Below, in pieces: positions 19,801-27,948 of a stretch of 64,000 nucleotides of DNA. This DNA comes from Clostridiales bacterium (GTDB taxonomy: Bacteria; Bacillota; Clostridia; Christensenellales; UBA1242): contig SVIQ01000002.1 in assembly GCA_015069415.1 (NCBI GenBank), forward strand, positions 88,126-152,125. Direction: 5' to 3'. The notes under the pieces were generated by a model. It searched no databases, was not told the DNA's origin, and was given only the letters and a program-made list of their open reading frames with translations. The position numbers and the translations under genes are program-made. Position 1 is the first letter of the stretch. The number at the start of each line of letters is the position of its first letter.

Positions 19801-22484
19801 TAGAAGATGAAGGCGGAAAGTATATTATCTTTGACTTGTCTAATTATCTCGGTGAAGATTTAGGTTATAATGTTGATTTGAAAACTTTAGTTGGTCCAAA
19901 GAGTGATAATAATTATTTGATTAATTCTTGTGGATTGAACAAAAAGACATCATTAAGTAAAATGCCAAATGTTGAATTTGCTTTAGATGAAGATGGTAGA
20001 CTAGATTTTACAAATGCATACATTTTAAACGGAAAAGATTCGGTTTATTCGACCGATTACGAAATTGTCGTAGAAGGAAATGGAACAGTTAATGTTTTAA
20101 CAATTAAAACGTCTGATGCTTATGCAAGAATTTACACTGCGGAAGATTTGGAAAAACATGTCTTATACATGCTTTCAAATGCTGTAAATAACTTTAGATT
20201 TAAGTCGGGTGTAATTTACAAATTTAGCATGAGAGCTTTAGCTCCAGCAGGCTCTACATATATTCTCGATGGTCAAATTTCAAATGAAAAAGAATTTACA
20301 AAAATGGCTGACATTACAGGTTTGAAGATCGAAAATGGCGAAATTAAATGGAATAATAATTTCGAAAACGGTGTAACAATTAGATTGTCTAATGAGTATG
20401 GACATATCATTGAAATTGATGTGGAAAACGACGACAATAAAGATGTTATGTCGTATGCAATTAGTGACAATATGTACACCTTACTTGGCACAAGTTTACA
20501 ACAGCATGTTTTAGGTGAAGTTCCTTACTTGTTGCAAATTAGCGCTAGAGGAAATTCTACAAGTGTTTTAGCAAGTGGATTTACAGAAGGAACAGTTGTT
20601 TCAAGATTAAAACAAGTTAACAGTTCTACAATTCAGACTTACAATGGAATTTTAGTTTGGGAAGATATTGCAAATGTTGATCATTATGTGATTACTGACA
20701 ATTTGGGAAATGTCTACACATCAAAAACTAATTCATTGGTTGTTGCAGGAGTTGAAGAAGGTGCTTACACATTTACAGTGAGAGCTGTTGGTGCAAACTA
20801 CTTAAATTCTCAAATTTCTTCAAGTAGTGTATCATTGATTAAACTTGATAATATAAACGGAACGGGAATTGACATTGTAGGAAATGTTGTTAGTTGGAAT
20901 AAGGTGGCGGAATTTGAAAATATTGGCTACTTAGTTCAAATAAATGATTTAGTTCCTCAAATTATAACAGACAACAAAGTGGAAATTCCAGATAGTGTAA
21001 ATGGTGAAATCACAGTAAAAATAACTGCAATTGGTGTAGGATTCACAACATATCTAGCGTCAGATGAACTTGTTGTTGAATTAAATGAAAGACCTAAACA
21101 AGTTCAGGTGTTTGATTATGATGAAGAAAATTATGAAATTTACTTTGAAATCAATCCATCTGACTATGTTTCTGGAGATGTGTTCTTAATTAAGTACAAA
21201 CTTAACGACGAAAAAATCACAAGACAATTTAATGTGGAATTTAATGGAAACTCTAGATATGTGCATAAATTGATAGAGATAGGAACTTACAAAGATTTAA
21301 CAATTGAAGTTGTAAGGTCTGGAACTGTGAATTCTGTCGTAACAACTTGTGATGGTCAAGCAGAATTCAAGTTATTTGCAAGCGGAAATGGAGATTCAAA
21401 TCCTTATGTAATTACAAATGCAGAACAATTGTTAAATATTAAGCATTTTACAAGTGCAAAATTTGCAATCACATCTCAAATTGTGCTGACTGCTGAACAA
21501 TTGAAACAAAATTTAAGTTTGGGATATGTAATTAGCGAAAACTTCTCTGGACACATTGAAGGAAATGGAAATTATGTGAAATTTGAAGATGTTACGCTAA
21601 ATAACAATCAAAACTTTGCATTATTTAAGAATTTAACTAACGCTACGATAAAAAATGTTAATTTTAACAAAGAAAATGCGACAAAAATATCAAAAATGTT
21701 TGATAATTCTAATTCAAATGTGTTAAACTTAACAATAATAGCAAGTACTGTAACTTCATCTGCAATGGAAAATGTTAACATTGACAATTTTGAGATTAGT
21801 TTAGTTAACAATTTTGGAAAAGATGTGTTCGTCGCTGGATTTGCTGTTAGTGCGACAAATTCTACATTTACAAATTGTAAAGTGGGATTAAAAGTTGACA
21901 CAACGAGTACGTATTTGATGAGTTCAAACAACATAATTTCTGGCGTTGCTTGTACTATGACAAATTGTACTGTTAATGGTCTCGCTAATGATTTAGAAAT
22001 TGTTGGCGCTTTGACTAACGTGAAATATGCTGGTGGAATTGCTGGAGAAATCAATTCAGGAGCTATTTCAAATGTTGTCGCAAATGTAAAATTTACCGAC
22101 ATTAGAGTTGCAAATGCAGGTGGATTGGTTGCTTATCAGTCTGGTTCTGGTGAAATTAGATTTGAAAATGTTGATGTAACATTGGATTATCACGAAAAAA
22201 CTTCTAATGGATTGTCTGGACAAAATGTTGGTGGAATTTTAGGAACAAGCAGAAAAGCTTTCGTTTCAGGAAAAGTTAAATTTAATTACACTAATCTAAA
22301 TGAAAGCATAGTAGGTTCAGTCGGAGCAGTGTCGGGCGTGTTGGCAGGAGGTTTAACAACAAATCTTGACATAACAATAAATGACGTTGCTTACACTGGC
22401 GATATAAATAATAAAACAACAAATTCGCTTGTTGGAACTTATGGAACGGCGAATTTGGGAGGAAGCATTTCAGAGGGGGATTAA
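13833..22484 (+). CDS. giant surface lipoprotein with FN3-like and GLUG-like repeats (2883 aa)
   Basis: A very large exported lipoprotein: signal peptide with lipobox VLGC (Cys25). Next is a bacterial Ig-like (Big_2 type) segment (about 33-112), then a long array of FN3-like modules with a recurring pattern such as GQITWDKVTNASEYSL or GILVWEDIANVDHYVI. A possible metal knuckle lies at C886, C889, H893, H897 and C901. From about residue 2517 the protein changes to a GLUG-like beta-helix (NPYVITNAEQLLNI opening, then AGGIAGEINSGAIS, NVGGILG). The stop codon overlaps the sipW start (TAATG), so the two are translationally coupled. This suggests the protein works with the SipW-processed products, for example as their membrane anchor or nucleator; that role is inference. 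No sortase motif is present. Confidence 0.88.
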   Translation: MSKRIFKRLILAIMITLTSIIVLGCKSNKVAVKDIYFDEPEKIVLLVGEEYTPKVSISPTYATNKNYFLTSLKETVVKVQNDKIVALSGGDAMIRVTSEDKKKLQDIMTVSVVDEIETLQTPVSLRYDSANQMIGFNAVNNAVKYILEIDGEEIDLGNSTSYSLSKYAVNHQAYDKMLNVRVKAIAPSYTKAYENSPYCEMVSFYQNSSVENAKVQGGVLTFDKKEGTVSNIYLNDTLYIEGTNANQIDLTGLDPRFAGTNISVKVKAYLSNKDENDGYFMSQEVSVPTYCLEIPSLTVDGAIISWQNISKSSNYKISIDNNDYVSKTNYIDLSEEKFNWLVFRDTGYVAFVDTVLVSESENIIKTSARSSISFNRFTAPEVSLSGQNVNFTTTNANLYSVTLTSANMTYTATTSNTYFNLGGYESDRNYTLSVKANGKDINGTYFISSPLVTKEFKKQDDPNLSVENYLVKFNEDVQDDYLLTIDDKDFGIINNDYDLSPFVFEKGNHVLALTHLGNYEDEKPSIDSNTIVWNFAQLAKVERKNIAISNSIFNLTSDEVNIVNNAKQIIITRTEDDEEKFTTEELNFAYNTARINDENYLESGKYYTTVQVIGDGSRTFSYREKVDDVMTVVDCAKVEFEVLRAPVLNYEVPSPENPGYTNTIYFDAIDNAVRYNLRRNGLTPPGYNESSTRFSYAVKDGEQVDYLVKACGDGVHFLDSCDSNLVSLRSLVAPRIGFDNVTNSLYLVEESEPNYGVGGYWLTYNGYISSCKLGQDIYETMPIVANQNNLVGARAFTIDQTEDNDTVWAPQGIYFIASGDSESLNISRIDSQTLVSVENVSNNLDYHDNLILQPSHGREYNLRLKIEVDSVVYNFETVQGTRVLRCDTCLKNHAGEHDEACYEINYSYDYAGKYYIPLLNSMFDSIVPNEEFKNVLVNVEYFDAPGTMNAKSGFWTQNVELKFTNQTVLERRNQDIVIKNIDADRDYSNFALLLNGDNLMMLDETCEKKENEIFVSMDKIYEALGDKFVETNSICAVTINNLDEKTISRKSEPIYFEIYKTVDLTTSKDNSTDDNSVKITFATEFTEYEKDYYLIIQDELENFEILSYSHPEMQAENRQVVVNLDEQLTKLKEEKSLTFGKNLSISIMVTSNGNYVKDDKTIYVYNSRISAPLTYVMVDEATEVSSVGGILTFAEKSNVTGYEIYRLVDGIYKKENIGLIPAVDGFVRYDLNTLAGTQRIKIKSVASTVYEMGGYTNSFLTDEILVTKLESPIVNLEHGEFVLSMSVEGASKFKTLMLDDSVNLFVQVKNATYNKEITVNLKELTTGCGVVYYEDDSSNILAIDPYLIMNYGIENIVNEEIKFAFLIDCANTIDDSLYINSNLSSASFAGLFAPSNITKTTFDLGSGEYVEFMAWTPSEKNKNIEVGYVFRLSYRDNVYYSNDSALKYLDNGVFKSYGKYIESNANVPFPYAYDKDRNGYINPSEILVDGLYSVMVKSVPILNAENYCASKYSESWQFEILPSPVIRVENGQITWDKVTNASEYSLVVTDVETSAVSDLTIYDSTENVVVVNDESLFTDGKLYTVTVQAKNTKDTNILNGRLSEEFYAYKLSNEDTSAYIDDGNLFVVTNIYHSKMIIEFEFSTDSTKKQSVIFDASAIALQNLNAFKVSNNVTNLINTTLEQRNDLKENSVYKVKINNNEILPLIEGQNYKINVKLIGNNDNSFALLNSSVNENVSSLMAGKLTAENIYTVNNGSVTFKKPTTTASLKYKINDTEDEILNNSGIFKIKIKRNDSEDVIYAIDYSVLDESNSKFVKQDVGSLWGYYLFTDSKGNNVYFNIFKNNTINLNSYSEIKYYLNDYNADYNLIGTGESVTIDLEQGGSFGFTFALVGGDVDSDIGYLTSNERETNTFTRYKMNEVSAHNGKFKFLDLYDETLQDVPVYKLTTNPLNVEEYTNIYLYYPSFTEEEVKEYIGDNFAHYVEISQDMHLEDEGGKYIIFDLSNYLGEDLGYNVDLKTLVGPKSDNNYLINSCGLNKKTSLSKMPNVEFALDEDGRLDFTNAYILNGKDSVYSTDYEIVVEGNGTVNVLTIKTSDAYARIYTAEDLEKHVLYMLSNAVNNFRFKSGVIYKFSMRALAPAGSTYILDGQISNEKEFTKMADITGLKIENGEIKWNNNFENGVTIRLSNEYGHIIEIDVENDDNKDVMSYAISDNMYTLLGTSLQQHVLGEVPYLLQISARGNSTSVLASGFTEGTVVSRLKQVNSSTIQTYNGILVWEDIANVDHYVITDNLGNVYTSKTNSLVVAGVEEGAYTFTVRAVGANYLNSQISSSSVSLIKLDNINGTGIDIVGNVVSWNKVAEFENIGYLVQINDLVPQIITDNKVEIPDSVNGEITVKITAIGVGFTTYLASDELVVELNERPKQVQVFDYDEENYEIYFEINPSDYVSGDVFLIKYKLNDEKITRQFNVEFNGNSRYVHKLIEIGTYKDLTIEVVRSGTVNSVVTTCDGQAEFKLFASGNGDSNPYVITNAEQLLNIKHFTSAKFAITSQIVLTAEQLKQNLSLGYVISENFSGHIEGNGNYVKFEDVTLNNNQNFALFKNLTNATIKNVNFNKENATKISKMFDNSNSNVLNLTIIASTVTSSAMENVNIDNFEISLVNNFGKDVFVAGFAVSATNSTFTNCKVGLKVDTTSTYLMSSNNIISGVACTMTNCTVNGLANDLEIVGALTNVKYAGGIAGEINSGAISNVVANVKFTDIRVANAGGLVAYQSGSGEIRFENVDVTLDYHEKTSNGLSGQNVGGILGTSRKAFVSGKVKFNYTNLNESIVGSVGAVSGVLAGGLTTNLDITINDVAYTGDINNKTTNSLVGTYGTANLGGSISEGD

Positions 22485-23104
22485 TGAATTACAACGAGGG
22501 GCATCTAGAATACAAAACATTTAATTTCTTTAGGCAATTGCTGTACTATATTGCCCTCTCTGTTTGTGTTCTTTTGGTTGTGACTTTAATTTTAGTTAAC
22601 TTTGGTGGTTTCAAATTATCACACGTAGTTAGTAACAGTCAAAAACCATATGTCTACGCAGGAGATATGATTTTAGTCAAAACCGAAAAAGAATATAAGG
22701 TTGGCGATATTCTTCAATTTGATAAAGGTTTGGATAAAAGTGTTACACACAGATGTGTGAGAATTGTGGAACACAATGGAAAAAATTACTATGTTTGTCA
22801 TGGAGATGCTGTTCAAAATACAGACGGATCTTATGGAAAAAGTTGGAAGTGGGAAGTTGAAAGACTTAAAAATATGACTTATTCCGAAATTGCAAACGAA
22901 AACATTGTGGACAATGTTCAAATAATTACAGAAGAAAACATAGAAGGAAAAGCTGTTATGTGTTTTTCTGGATATGGCAAATGCTTTGAATTCGTTCAAA
23001 AGCACACTTATCTTTTAATTGCTATGATTGTTTCTATCTGGTGTGTTTGTACAACCATTGAGTATGAATTAGAAATGAGAAACACTAGGAGGATGTTCTT
23101 ATAG
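22484..23104 (+). CDS. sipW: SipW-like (ER-type) signal peptidase I
   Basis: A 206-residue membrane serine peptidase with an N-terminal helix (about 17-40) and a C-terminal helix (about 175-192). It aligns with the SipW/SPC18 type: box B is SNSQKPYVYAGDMILV with the probable nucleophile Ser52, then YKVGDILQF. The general base is His89 in VTHRCVRI instead of Lys, which defines the ER-type subfamily, and HGDAVQNTDG (106-115) carries the conserved Asp residues. In Bacillus, SipW removes signal peptides from TasA and its partners. Here box B lacks the usual Met (SQKP rather than SMEP). The gene overlaps both neighbours (TAATG at its start and TAGTG at its end), placing it firmly in the operon. 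Confidence 0.88.
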   Translation: MNYNEGHLEYKTFNFFRQLLYYIALSVCVLLVVTLILVNFGGFKLSHVVSNSQKPYVYAGDMILVKTEKEYKVGDILQFDKGLDKSVTHRCVRIVEHNGKNYYVCHGDAVQNTDGSYGKSWKWEVERLKNMTYSEIANENIVDNVQIITEENIEGKAVMCFSGYGKCFEFVQKHTYLLIAMIVSIWCVCTTIEYELEMRNTRRMFL

Positions 23105-25434
23105 TGACAAAAGCAAAAACTAGATTTTTAACTTTAATCGTATGCGCCCTGCTTGGCGTAGTTTTTGCGTTTACAGTAGGTCATTCTTTGGCTGTTTTGG
23201 GTTCTACAATTAATGTAACGAGTAATCCAAAGCAAATTCATCAGATTGCAAATCAAAATCATTCAATGATTAATGACACAATCGAAGCTCCAATCCCGTT
23301 TGGAGAGGGAACAAGATTGACGGAAATAGCATTAAGATATTCTTACGGATATGACATTGATGTGAGATTTGAATATTCTTTAAGTTGGACAGATGGATTA
23401 GATACTAGTAATGTAATATTAAATTTTGCTGACAGAGATTCGTTCATAGTTGATGACCAATTTATTTACTTTAAAGATGGGATTTCAGCTGGAAATGGAA
23501 TTTTAAGAATTATAAATGGTGTTTCATTCGTTGATCCTGAAGATGAAACATACTTTGGAAAAAGTTTAACAATTACTATTACTCCAAAAGTTGTAAAGAA
23601 AAGTGACACAAGTCATGCAAAGTTGGAAGAAGAAAATTCTTTAGCTTGTGACATGTGGACAAATTTAAGAACTGACGCAATAACATCTAATTTCATACTT
23701 TACAATTACTTAGATTCATCTACTTCTCATGGTGTGACTCATCCAGAAAATGAAACTGCTTACAGTAAAAATACAAAATTATTCGGAAATAAATATTATG
23801 CTGGTTGTGGAATGTATGTGGCTACTTCATCAGCATTAAAATTAAGAGTAAGCGTGGTTGCTACGTGGTATTACAAAGGTAGCGAAGAATCGCCTACACT
23901 ACCACCTGATAACAATATCTTGTTGAATTACTCAGATAATTGGACAAAGTCGGGAGCGAATGGCTCGGTTGATGTTGTAGATTTTGATTACACTCTTCCA
24001 GCTAATTTCTCTGGTTATATTAACATTTTGGATAGTGTTGAAATTACAAGTGTTCTGTATTCTAGCGGAGGTGCAATAGATTACTCTGATCACGTTTTAC
24101 AAGTAAAAGAAATTTTCATTAATGGTACAAGTTTTACTGGAGAATTAACTGACGGAGAAATTACAGATACTGCTCCTTTTGAAACTGCATTAGAGGATTA
24201 CGAAAAATCCGATTACACAGTTCACAACAATACTGTTTACAATAATGCTTTATTCTTTATGCCTAATTCACTAGCTGAGGAAGAAGAGACACAGTATTAT
24301 GCTTGTGATGTGACAATAACAAACAACACTAACGAAACAAAAGAATATTCAGTGTCTTGGGCGGTTAACTGTTATATTTCAAACGGATCTACTGCTGAAC
24401 CTGTTGAAAATTCAACATTAACAAGTGCGACTTGGCACAGAGAAGTAATAAAAAACATTCAAAATTTCATTTCTGTAAGTGAAATTTCGGAATCGTTTGT
24501 TGTTAATGCAAAATCAAGTGCAAGGCTTTTGAATTATTATCAAATTTTGAGTGGAATTAGAGATTATTTTGTTAATAATGCAAATTTGGGAATTGTTGAA
24601 TTTACTCATGATATTTGGATTGAAGTTGTTCCAACTATTTCAGAAGTAGAAATAACAAATGAATCAAATTACAAACTTTCTTTTGAAACTACTTTAGACA
24701 GACAAGAAGGTGTTGTAGAAATTTTCTTGAAAAACAACACAGATAAAACTTTGAAAGTGGAAAATATTGAAACTACAGGTTCTCTACAAAATCCACAAAA
24801 TAAAACATGTTATGTAAAAATAGATACTTATACATACGCAGACAGTATTGAAAACTGGGGAAATACTTACTGGCAATATTACAAAAAAGATGGAGATAAA
24901 TTTGTACAATGTACTTCCGTTGATGACAATGTGTCACGTTATAAAAAGGGAAGTGATTTCCGTTCATTGTCATGGGGAACTGACTTAAACAATATAGTTG
25001 GAACGTCTGTAATGAGTGGCGAAAAGGTTAAGTTTAAAACTGTTCAACTTTCTTCTTTTGAGACTGATGATACAACTGTATACTCTGCAACACTTGTTAA
25101 TGCGTATACTGTTGCGAGTGTTCAGGATGGTGATGTTAAGATTTTAAAAGATGCAACTAACAATGCGTTGATTAATAATTCTGAAAATGCTGTGTTGGTT
25201 AGAATGACGGCGACGGGAACAATTGAAGAAAGTTATTTTGAAACTTACGGAACGCATGTTTACTATATCGGCGCATTAATGCCAGGACAAATTATTAATT
25301 TCGCTGAAGATGTAGTAGTATCTTCATTTGAAATCACTGAACTAGAAAAAATCGAAGGATTATTCGTATTTGATTCTTCATTGATTACGTGGGATGATGA
25401 TTTTAAAACCAGAATGGAAGATTATTTTAGCTAA
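23104..25434 (+). CDS. putative SipW-processed exported protein, 776 aa
   Basis: A GTG-started protein whose GTG shares a base with the sipW stop; AGGAGGA lies upstream. One hydrophobic segment (about 8-32) leads into TVGHSLAVLGSTINVTS, resembling the SipW-type signal in which a small residue and an aromatic or aliphatic residue precede the cleavage point. The remainder is a Thr/Asn/Glu-rich, beta-rich extracellular protein with no C-terminal anchor. It is about three times the length of TasA, so if it is a subunit it is probably a minor or capping one. The family is not recognised; the link to SipW rests on coupling to sipW and signal form. Confidence 0.72.
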   Translation: MTKAKTRFLTLIVCALLGVVFAFTVGHSLAVLGSTINVTSNPKQIHQIANQNHSMINDTIEAPIPFGEGTRLTEIALRYSYGYDIDVRFEYSLSWTDGLDTSNVILNFADRDSFIVDDQFIYFKDGISAGNGILRIINGVSFVDPEDETYFGKSLTITITPKVVKKSDTSHAKLEEENSLACDMWTNLRTDAITSNFILYNYLDSSTSHGVTHPENETAYSKNTKLFGNKYYAGCGMYVATSSALKLRVSVVATWYYKGSEESPTLPPDNNILLNYSDNWTKSGANGSVDVVDFDYTLPANFSGYINILDSVEITSVLYSSGGAIDYSDHVLQVKEIFINGTSFTGELTDGEITDTAPFETALEDYEKSDYTVHNNTVYNNALFFMPNSLAEEEETQYYACDVTITNNTNETKEYSVSWAVNCYISNGSTAEPVENSTLTSATWHREVIKNIQNFISVSEISESFVVNAKSSARLLNYYQILSGIRDYFVNNANLGIVEFTHDIWIEVVPTISEVEITNESNYKLSFETTLDRQEGVVEIFLKNNTDKTLKVENIETTGSLQNPQNKTCYVKIDTYTYADSIENWGNTYWQYYKKDGDKFVQCTSVDDNVSRYKKGSDFRSLSWGTDLNNIVGTSVMSGEKVKFKTVQLSSFETDDTTVYSATLVNAYTVASVQDGDVKILKDATNNALINNSENAVLVRMTATGTIEESYFETYGTHVYYIGALMPGQIINFAEDVVVSSFEITELEKIEGLFVFDSSLITWDDDFKTRMEDYFS

Positions 25435-25444
25435 AAGGGGATAA

Positions 25445-26488
25445 ATGAAAAGAAAAAATAGGTTTGGCAAAATACATTTATTAAGCATTGTTTTAATGCT
25501 GTTGGTTTTTGCCGGAATTCAATTAACCTATTCTTACTTTTCATGTGTAACAAACGTTAGTGAAGATTATGGAAGAATGTCTGATCTTGGTTTAGTATGG
25601 TTTGCAGGTTACAGTGAAGATAGTAATGAGTACTTATATACAGAAGGAAATACTATTGAAGTAACAACAAACTCAACCATTAACCGCGGAGAAGAAATAG
25701 ATTTATTGTATAATGATAAAGAAGTGTCATTTGGAATAACTCAATATTCTCCTGAAAGACAATTGATAAATTTATATAATCAAACTGTTCAAGGTTTGAA
25801 AGATGTGAAAACAGAATTGGGTAACGCTCAAGATGAGTTGACTGACCTTGAAAATGACTTGAGTGAAGCAACTGATGAAACAGTTATTAAAACTTTAACG
25901 AAAGATATTGAAACTAAAAAATCTACTATTAAAAATTTAGAGAAAACTATAATATCAGAAAGGGCTAAATTGCTTAGATTGGCTGGTATTTGCAAGATTT
26001 CACTTGCTGAAGATTTTGAAATCGAAACATTGACAACTGTAAACTATGAAGATTTAAATTTGGGAGATGTTAATTCAAATGGAGAATTTGATTCATGTTC
26101 TTATTACTTAAGAATATGGGTAGATGCTTATTTGATTCAAGATGAAACTGTTCTTAACGACGAAGATGCTGGAGATATTAACTATGGACAATATTTTCAG
26201 TTGGTTATTGATGAAAATGAGTTTGACAAAGAGTTGAAACAAGCGGTAAGTGATAAAACTGGAACGAATTACACTTGGTCAAACTATGTATATTTTTCAA
26301 CAGTTAAGTATGATAACGATTCAGAGAAAGAGTTGTTTTCAAAACTAAAAGTTGCACAAGATTTACCATATGAATGTTTTAATTCGGATGTTCAAATAAT
26401 TGTAAATTTTGATGCTGTTCAATCAGAAAATGGAGCATTTAGCTTGGCATACAAAGATTGGAAAGGATACAGTTCAAACTGGTCTTAA
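25445..26488 (+). CDS. putative SipW-processed protein with internal coiled coil, 347 aa
   Basis: The N-terminal hydrophobic helix (about 11-27) ends in QLTYSYFSCVTN (27-37), close to the TYAYFT cleavage-region motif of TasA and camelysin. A heptad-like charged coiled coil occupies about 105-180 (for example NAQDELTDLENDLSEATDE), inserted between beta-rich parts that resemble the TasA-type jelly roll; that insertion is unusual for the family. AGGGG lies a few bases before the ATG. It lies 10 bases after the previous gene and 15 before the next. Probable role: a minor component of an extracellular filament or matrix with the neighbouring SipW substrates. Confidence 0.72.
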   Translation: MKRKNRFGKIHLLSIVLMLLVFAGIQLTYSYFSCVTNVSEDYGRMSDLGLVWFAGYSEDSNEYLYTEGNTIEVTTNSTINRGEEIDLLYNDKEVSFGITQYSPERQLINLYNQTVQGLKDVKTELGNAQDELTDLENDLSEATDETVIKTLTKDIETKKSTIKNLEKTIISERAKLLRLAGICKISLAEDFEIETLTTVNYEDLNLGDVNSNGEFDSCSYYLRIWVDAYLIQDETVLNDEDAGDINYGQYFQLVIDENEFDKELKQAVSDKTGTNYTWSNYVYFSTVKYDNDSEKELFSKLKVAQDLPYECFNSDVQIIVNFDAVQSENGAFSLAYKDWKGYSSNWS

Positions 26489-26503
26489 TAATGGAGAAAG
26501 GTT

Positions 26504-27106
26504 ATGGCAAAAAATATTGGTAACAAATCAATATTAGTCACTTCAGCAATATGTTTATTGCTGTTGCTTTTGGTGCCGTTTATAACTGTAACGAATTCTT
26601 GGTTTACGTTTACTGGGGACAGACTTCAATTGTCTACTGTTAAAATTGGAGCGTTTAATATTAAGGTTTATGTAGATAATTACGACGTTTCAAACGGTGG
26701 AGATTTTGATCTGGAGTCATCGTTAATAGTGATTCCAGATGAGGAGATTCCTTTAGAATTAAAAGTAAATAATAAAGATGTATCAGATGTTGCTAATGGC
26801 GGAGAAAATACAATTTATTATCGTTTTAAATTCGAAATGTTAGACAATTTGACAAACACTTCAATACCTGTAACGATTTCGGGAAATGAAAATGTCGTCA
26901 AGAATGATTTAGATGGTTACTATTATTATCAGAATGCTGGAGTAAATGTTGGACTTCCTTACAATCAAGACGTTATATTATTTGATCATTTTAAATTAGA
27001 TTATGCTGACGCATTTGATGGGGATACTCCAAAATATAATGGAACAAACGTGAAATTTAAATTAGTGTTACAAACAAGTACAGATATTAATTTTATTAAT
27101 GAATAA
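26504..27106 (+). CDS. putative TasA-like SipW-processed protein, 200 aa
   Basis: A compact TasA/camelysin-sized protein. The N-terminal helix (about 9-29) is followed by TVTNSWFTFTGDRL (28-41), the SipW-type cleavage region. It continues with a pattern typical of TasA-like proteins: VKIGAFNIKVYVDN, then IPDEEIPLELKVNN (the proline turn that precedes the 'additional unit' style strands) and YYRFKFEML. No C-terminal anchor is present. GGAGA lies 9 bases before the ATG. It sits in the middle of the sipW operon and is a likely minor fibre subunit. Confidence 0.75.
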   Translation: MAKNIGNKSILVTSAICLLLLLLVPFITVTNSWFTFTGDRLQLSTVKIGAFNIKVYVDNYDVSNGGDFDLESSLIVIPDEEIPLELKVNNKDVSDVANGGENTIYYRFKFEMLDNLTNTSIPVTISGNENVVKNDLDGYYYYQNAGVNVGLPYNQDVILFDHFKLDYADAFDGDTPKYNGTNVKFKLVLQTSTDINFINE

Positions 27107-27121
27107 CAAAGGAGGGTTATT

Positions 27122-27874
27122 GTGAGAAAGAGATACAATTCGGCTACGACCGATGATGTGTACATAAAAGCAACAAAAGCAACTTCGCCTCAAAGTAAAG
27201 CTCGCAAGAGCCCGAAAATTGAGGTTATTTCTAGAAGAAAGAAAACAGATTTATCAAAAACAGCTGATTCTAAGACTAAGCAAAGCAAAACTGCTAAAAC
27301 AAAAGAATTAAAAGAACTAGAACGTTTAAATGAGGAAAATATTGCAAAATATTCTGCTCGTTCAAAAAGAAATAGTGTAATTATTGGTATTTTACTAATT
27401 CTAATAGGACTGTGTATTGCTTATAATATTGTTTACTTTACAGTTATTTTAAAGAAAAGCAATTGTTTTATAGAGACGGTGCCTTCAACAAAAGAAAATG
27501 TCACATTTTACATTGGTGGTAAAAAACTAGATGCGTGGAGAACGCCTGCGAGCTTTAAGAGTGGAACGATTTATACGTTTAATGCAGATATAAAAATCAA
27601 TGCTGATGGTGAATACATAGTAAAATATAATGTAGATTTGTATTCAGGTAAAACTAAAATAAAAGATTTCTATGTGCATGAGCCAAACATTGATGTTTTC
27701 AGTTTAAATAAAAACCTTACTTCGACGAAACAATATGTTTCAAGAACCGCTGTAAACGGTGGCGAAGTTTTAAGAATGTGTAACGGAATTAGAATCGACA
27801 GAGATTTTAGTAAAAAGCTGAGTCCTAACACATTTAAAATGAAAATAACAATTGAGCTTGAAAAGGTTAATTAA
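27122..27874 (+). CDS. membrane protein with basic cytoplasmic tail, 250 aa
   Basis: A GTG start behind GGAGGG. The first 80 residues are strongly basic and low in complexity (Lys/Ser/Thr, for example SKTADSKTKQSKTAKTKEL). A single membrane helix follows (about 85-108), then an extracellular beta-rich domain of about 140 residues ending without an anchor. The type II topology with the last place in the sipW operon recalls a membrane-bound assembly or anchoring factor such as TapA, but there is no detectable TapA similarity. It could also be a signal-anchored structural protein. Function is inferred from context only. Confidence 0.7.
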   Translation: MRKRYNSATTDDVYIKATKATSPQSKARKSPKIEVISRRKKTDLSKTADSKTKQSKTAKTKELKELERLNEENIAKYSARSKRNSVIIGILLILIGLCIAYNIVYFTVILKKSNCFIETVPSTKENVTFYIGGKKLDAWRTPASFKSGTIYTFNADIKINADGEYIVKYNVDLYSGKTKIKDFYVHEPNIDVFSLNKNLTSTKQYVSRTAVNGGEVLRMCNGIRIDRDFSKKLSPNTFKMKITIELEKVN

Positions 27875-27876
27875 TT

Positions 27877-27920
27877 ATATGGGGATTTGTTCCTCATATT
27901 TTTATTGATTTTTTTAGTCT
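27877..27920 (+). terminator. terminator of the sipW operon
   Basis: A 9-bp stem (ATATGGGGA / TCCTCATAT, one G-T pair) with a 5-base loop, followed by a T-rich tract. Confidence 0.75.
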
Positions 27921-27933
27921 GTTGTGTTAAAAT
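27905..27933 (+). promoter_or_regulatory. promoter of sufC-sufB
   Basis: TTGATT, 17-base spacer, TAAAAT, followed by GGAGGA ahead of the sufC ATG. It overlaps the T-tract of the preceding terminator. Confidence 0.65.
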
Positions 27934-27948
27934 ATTTACGGAGGATAA

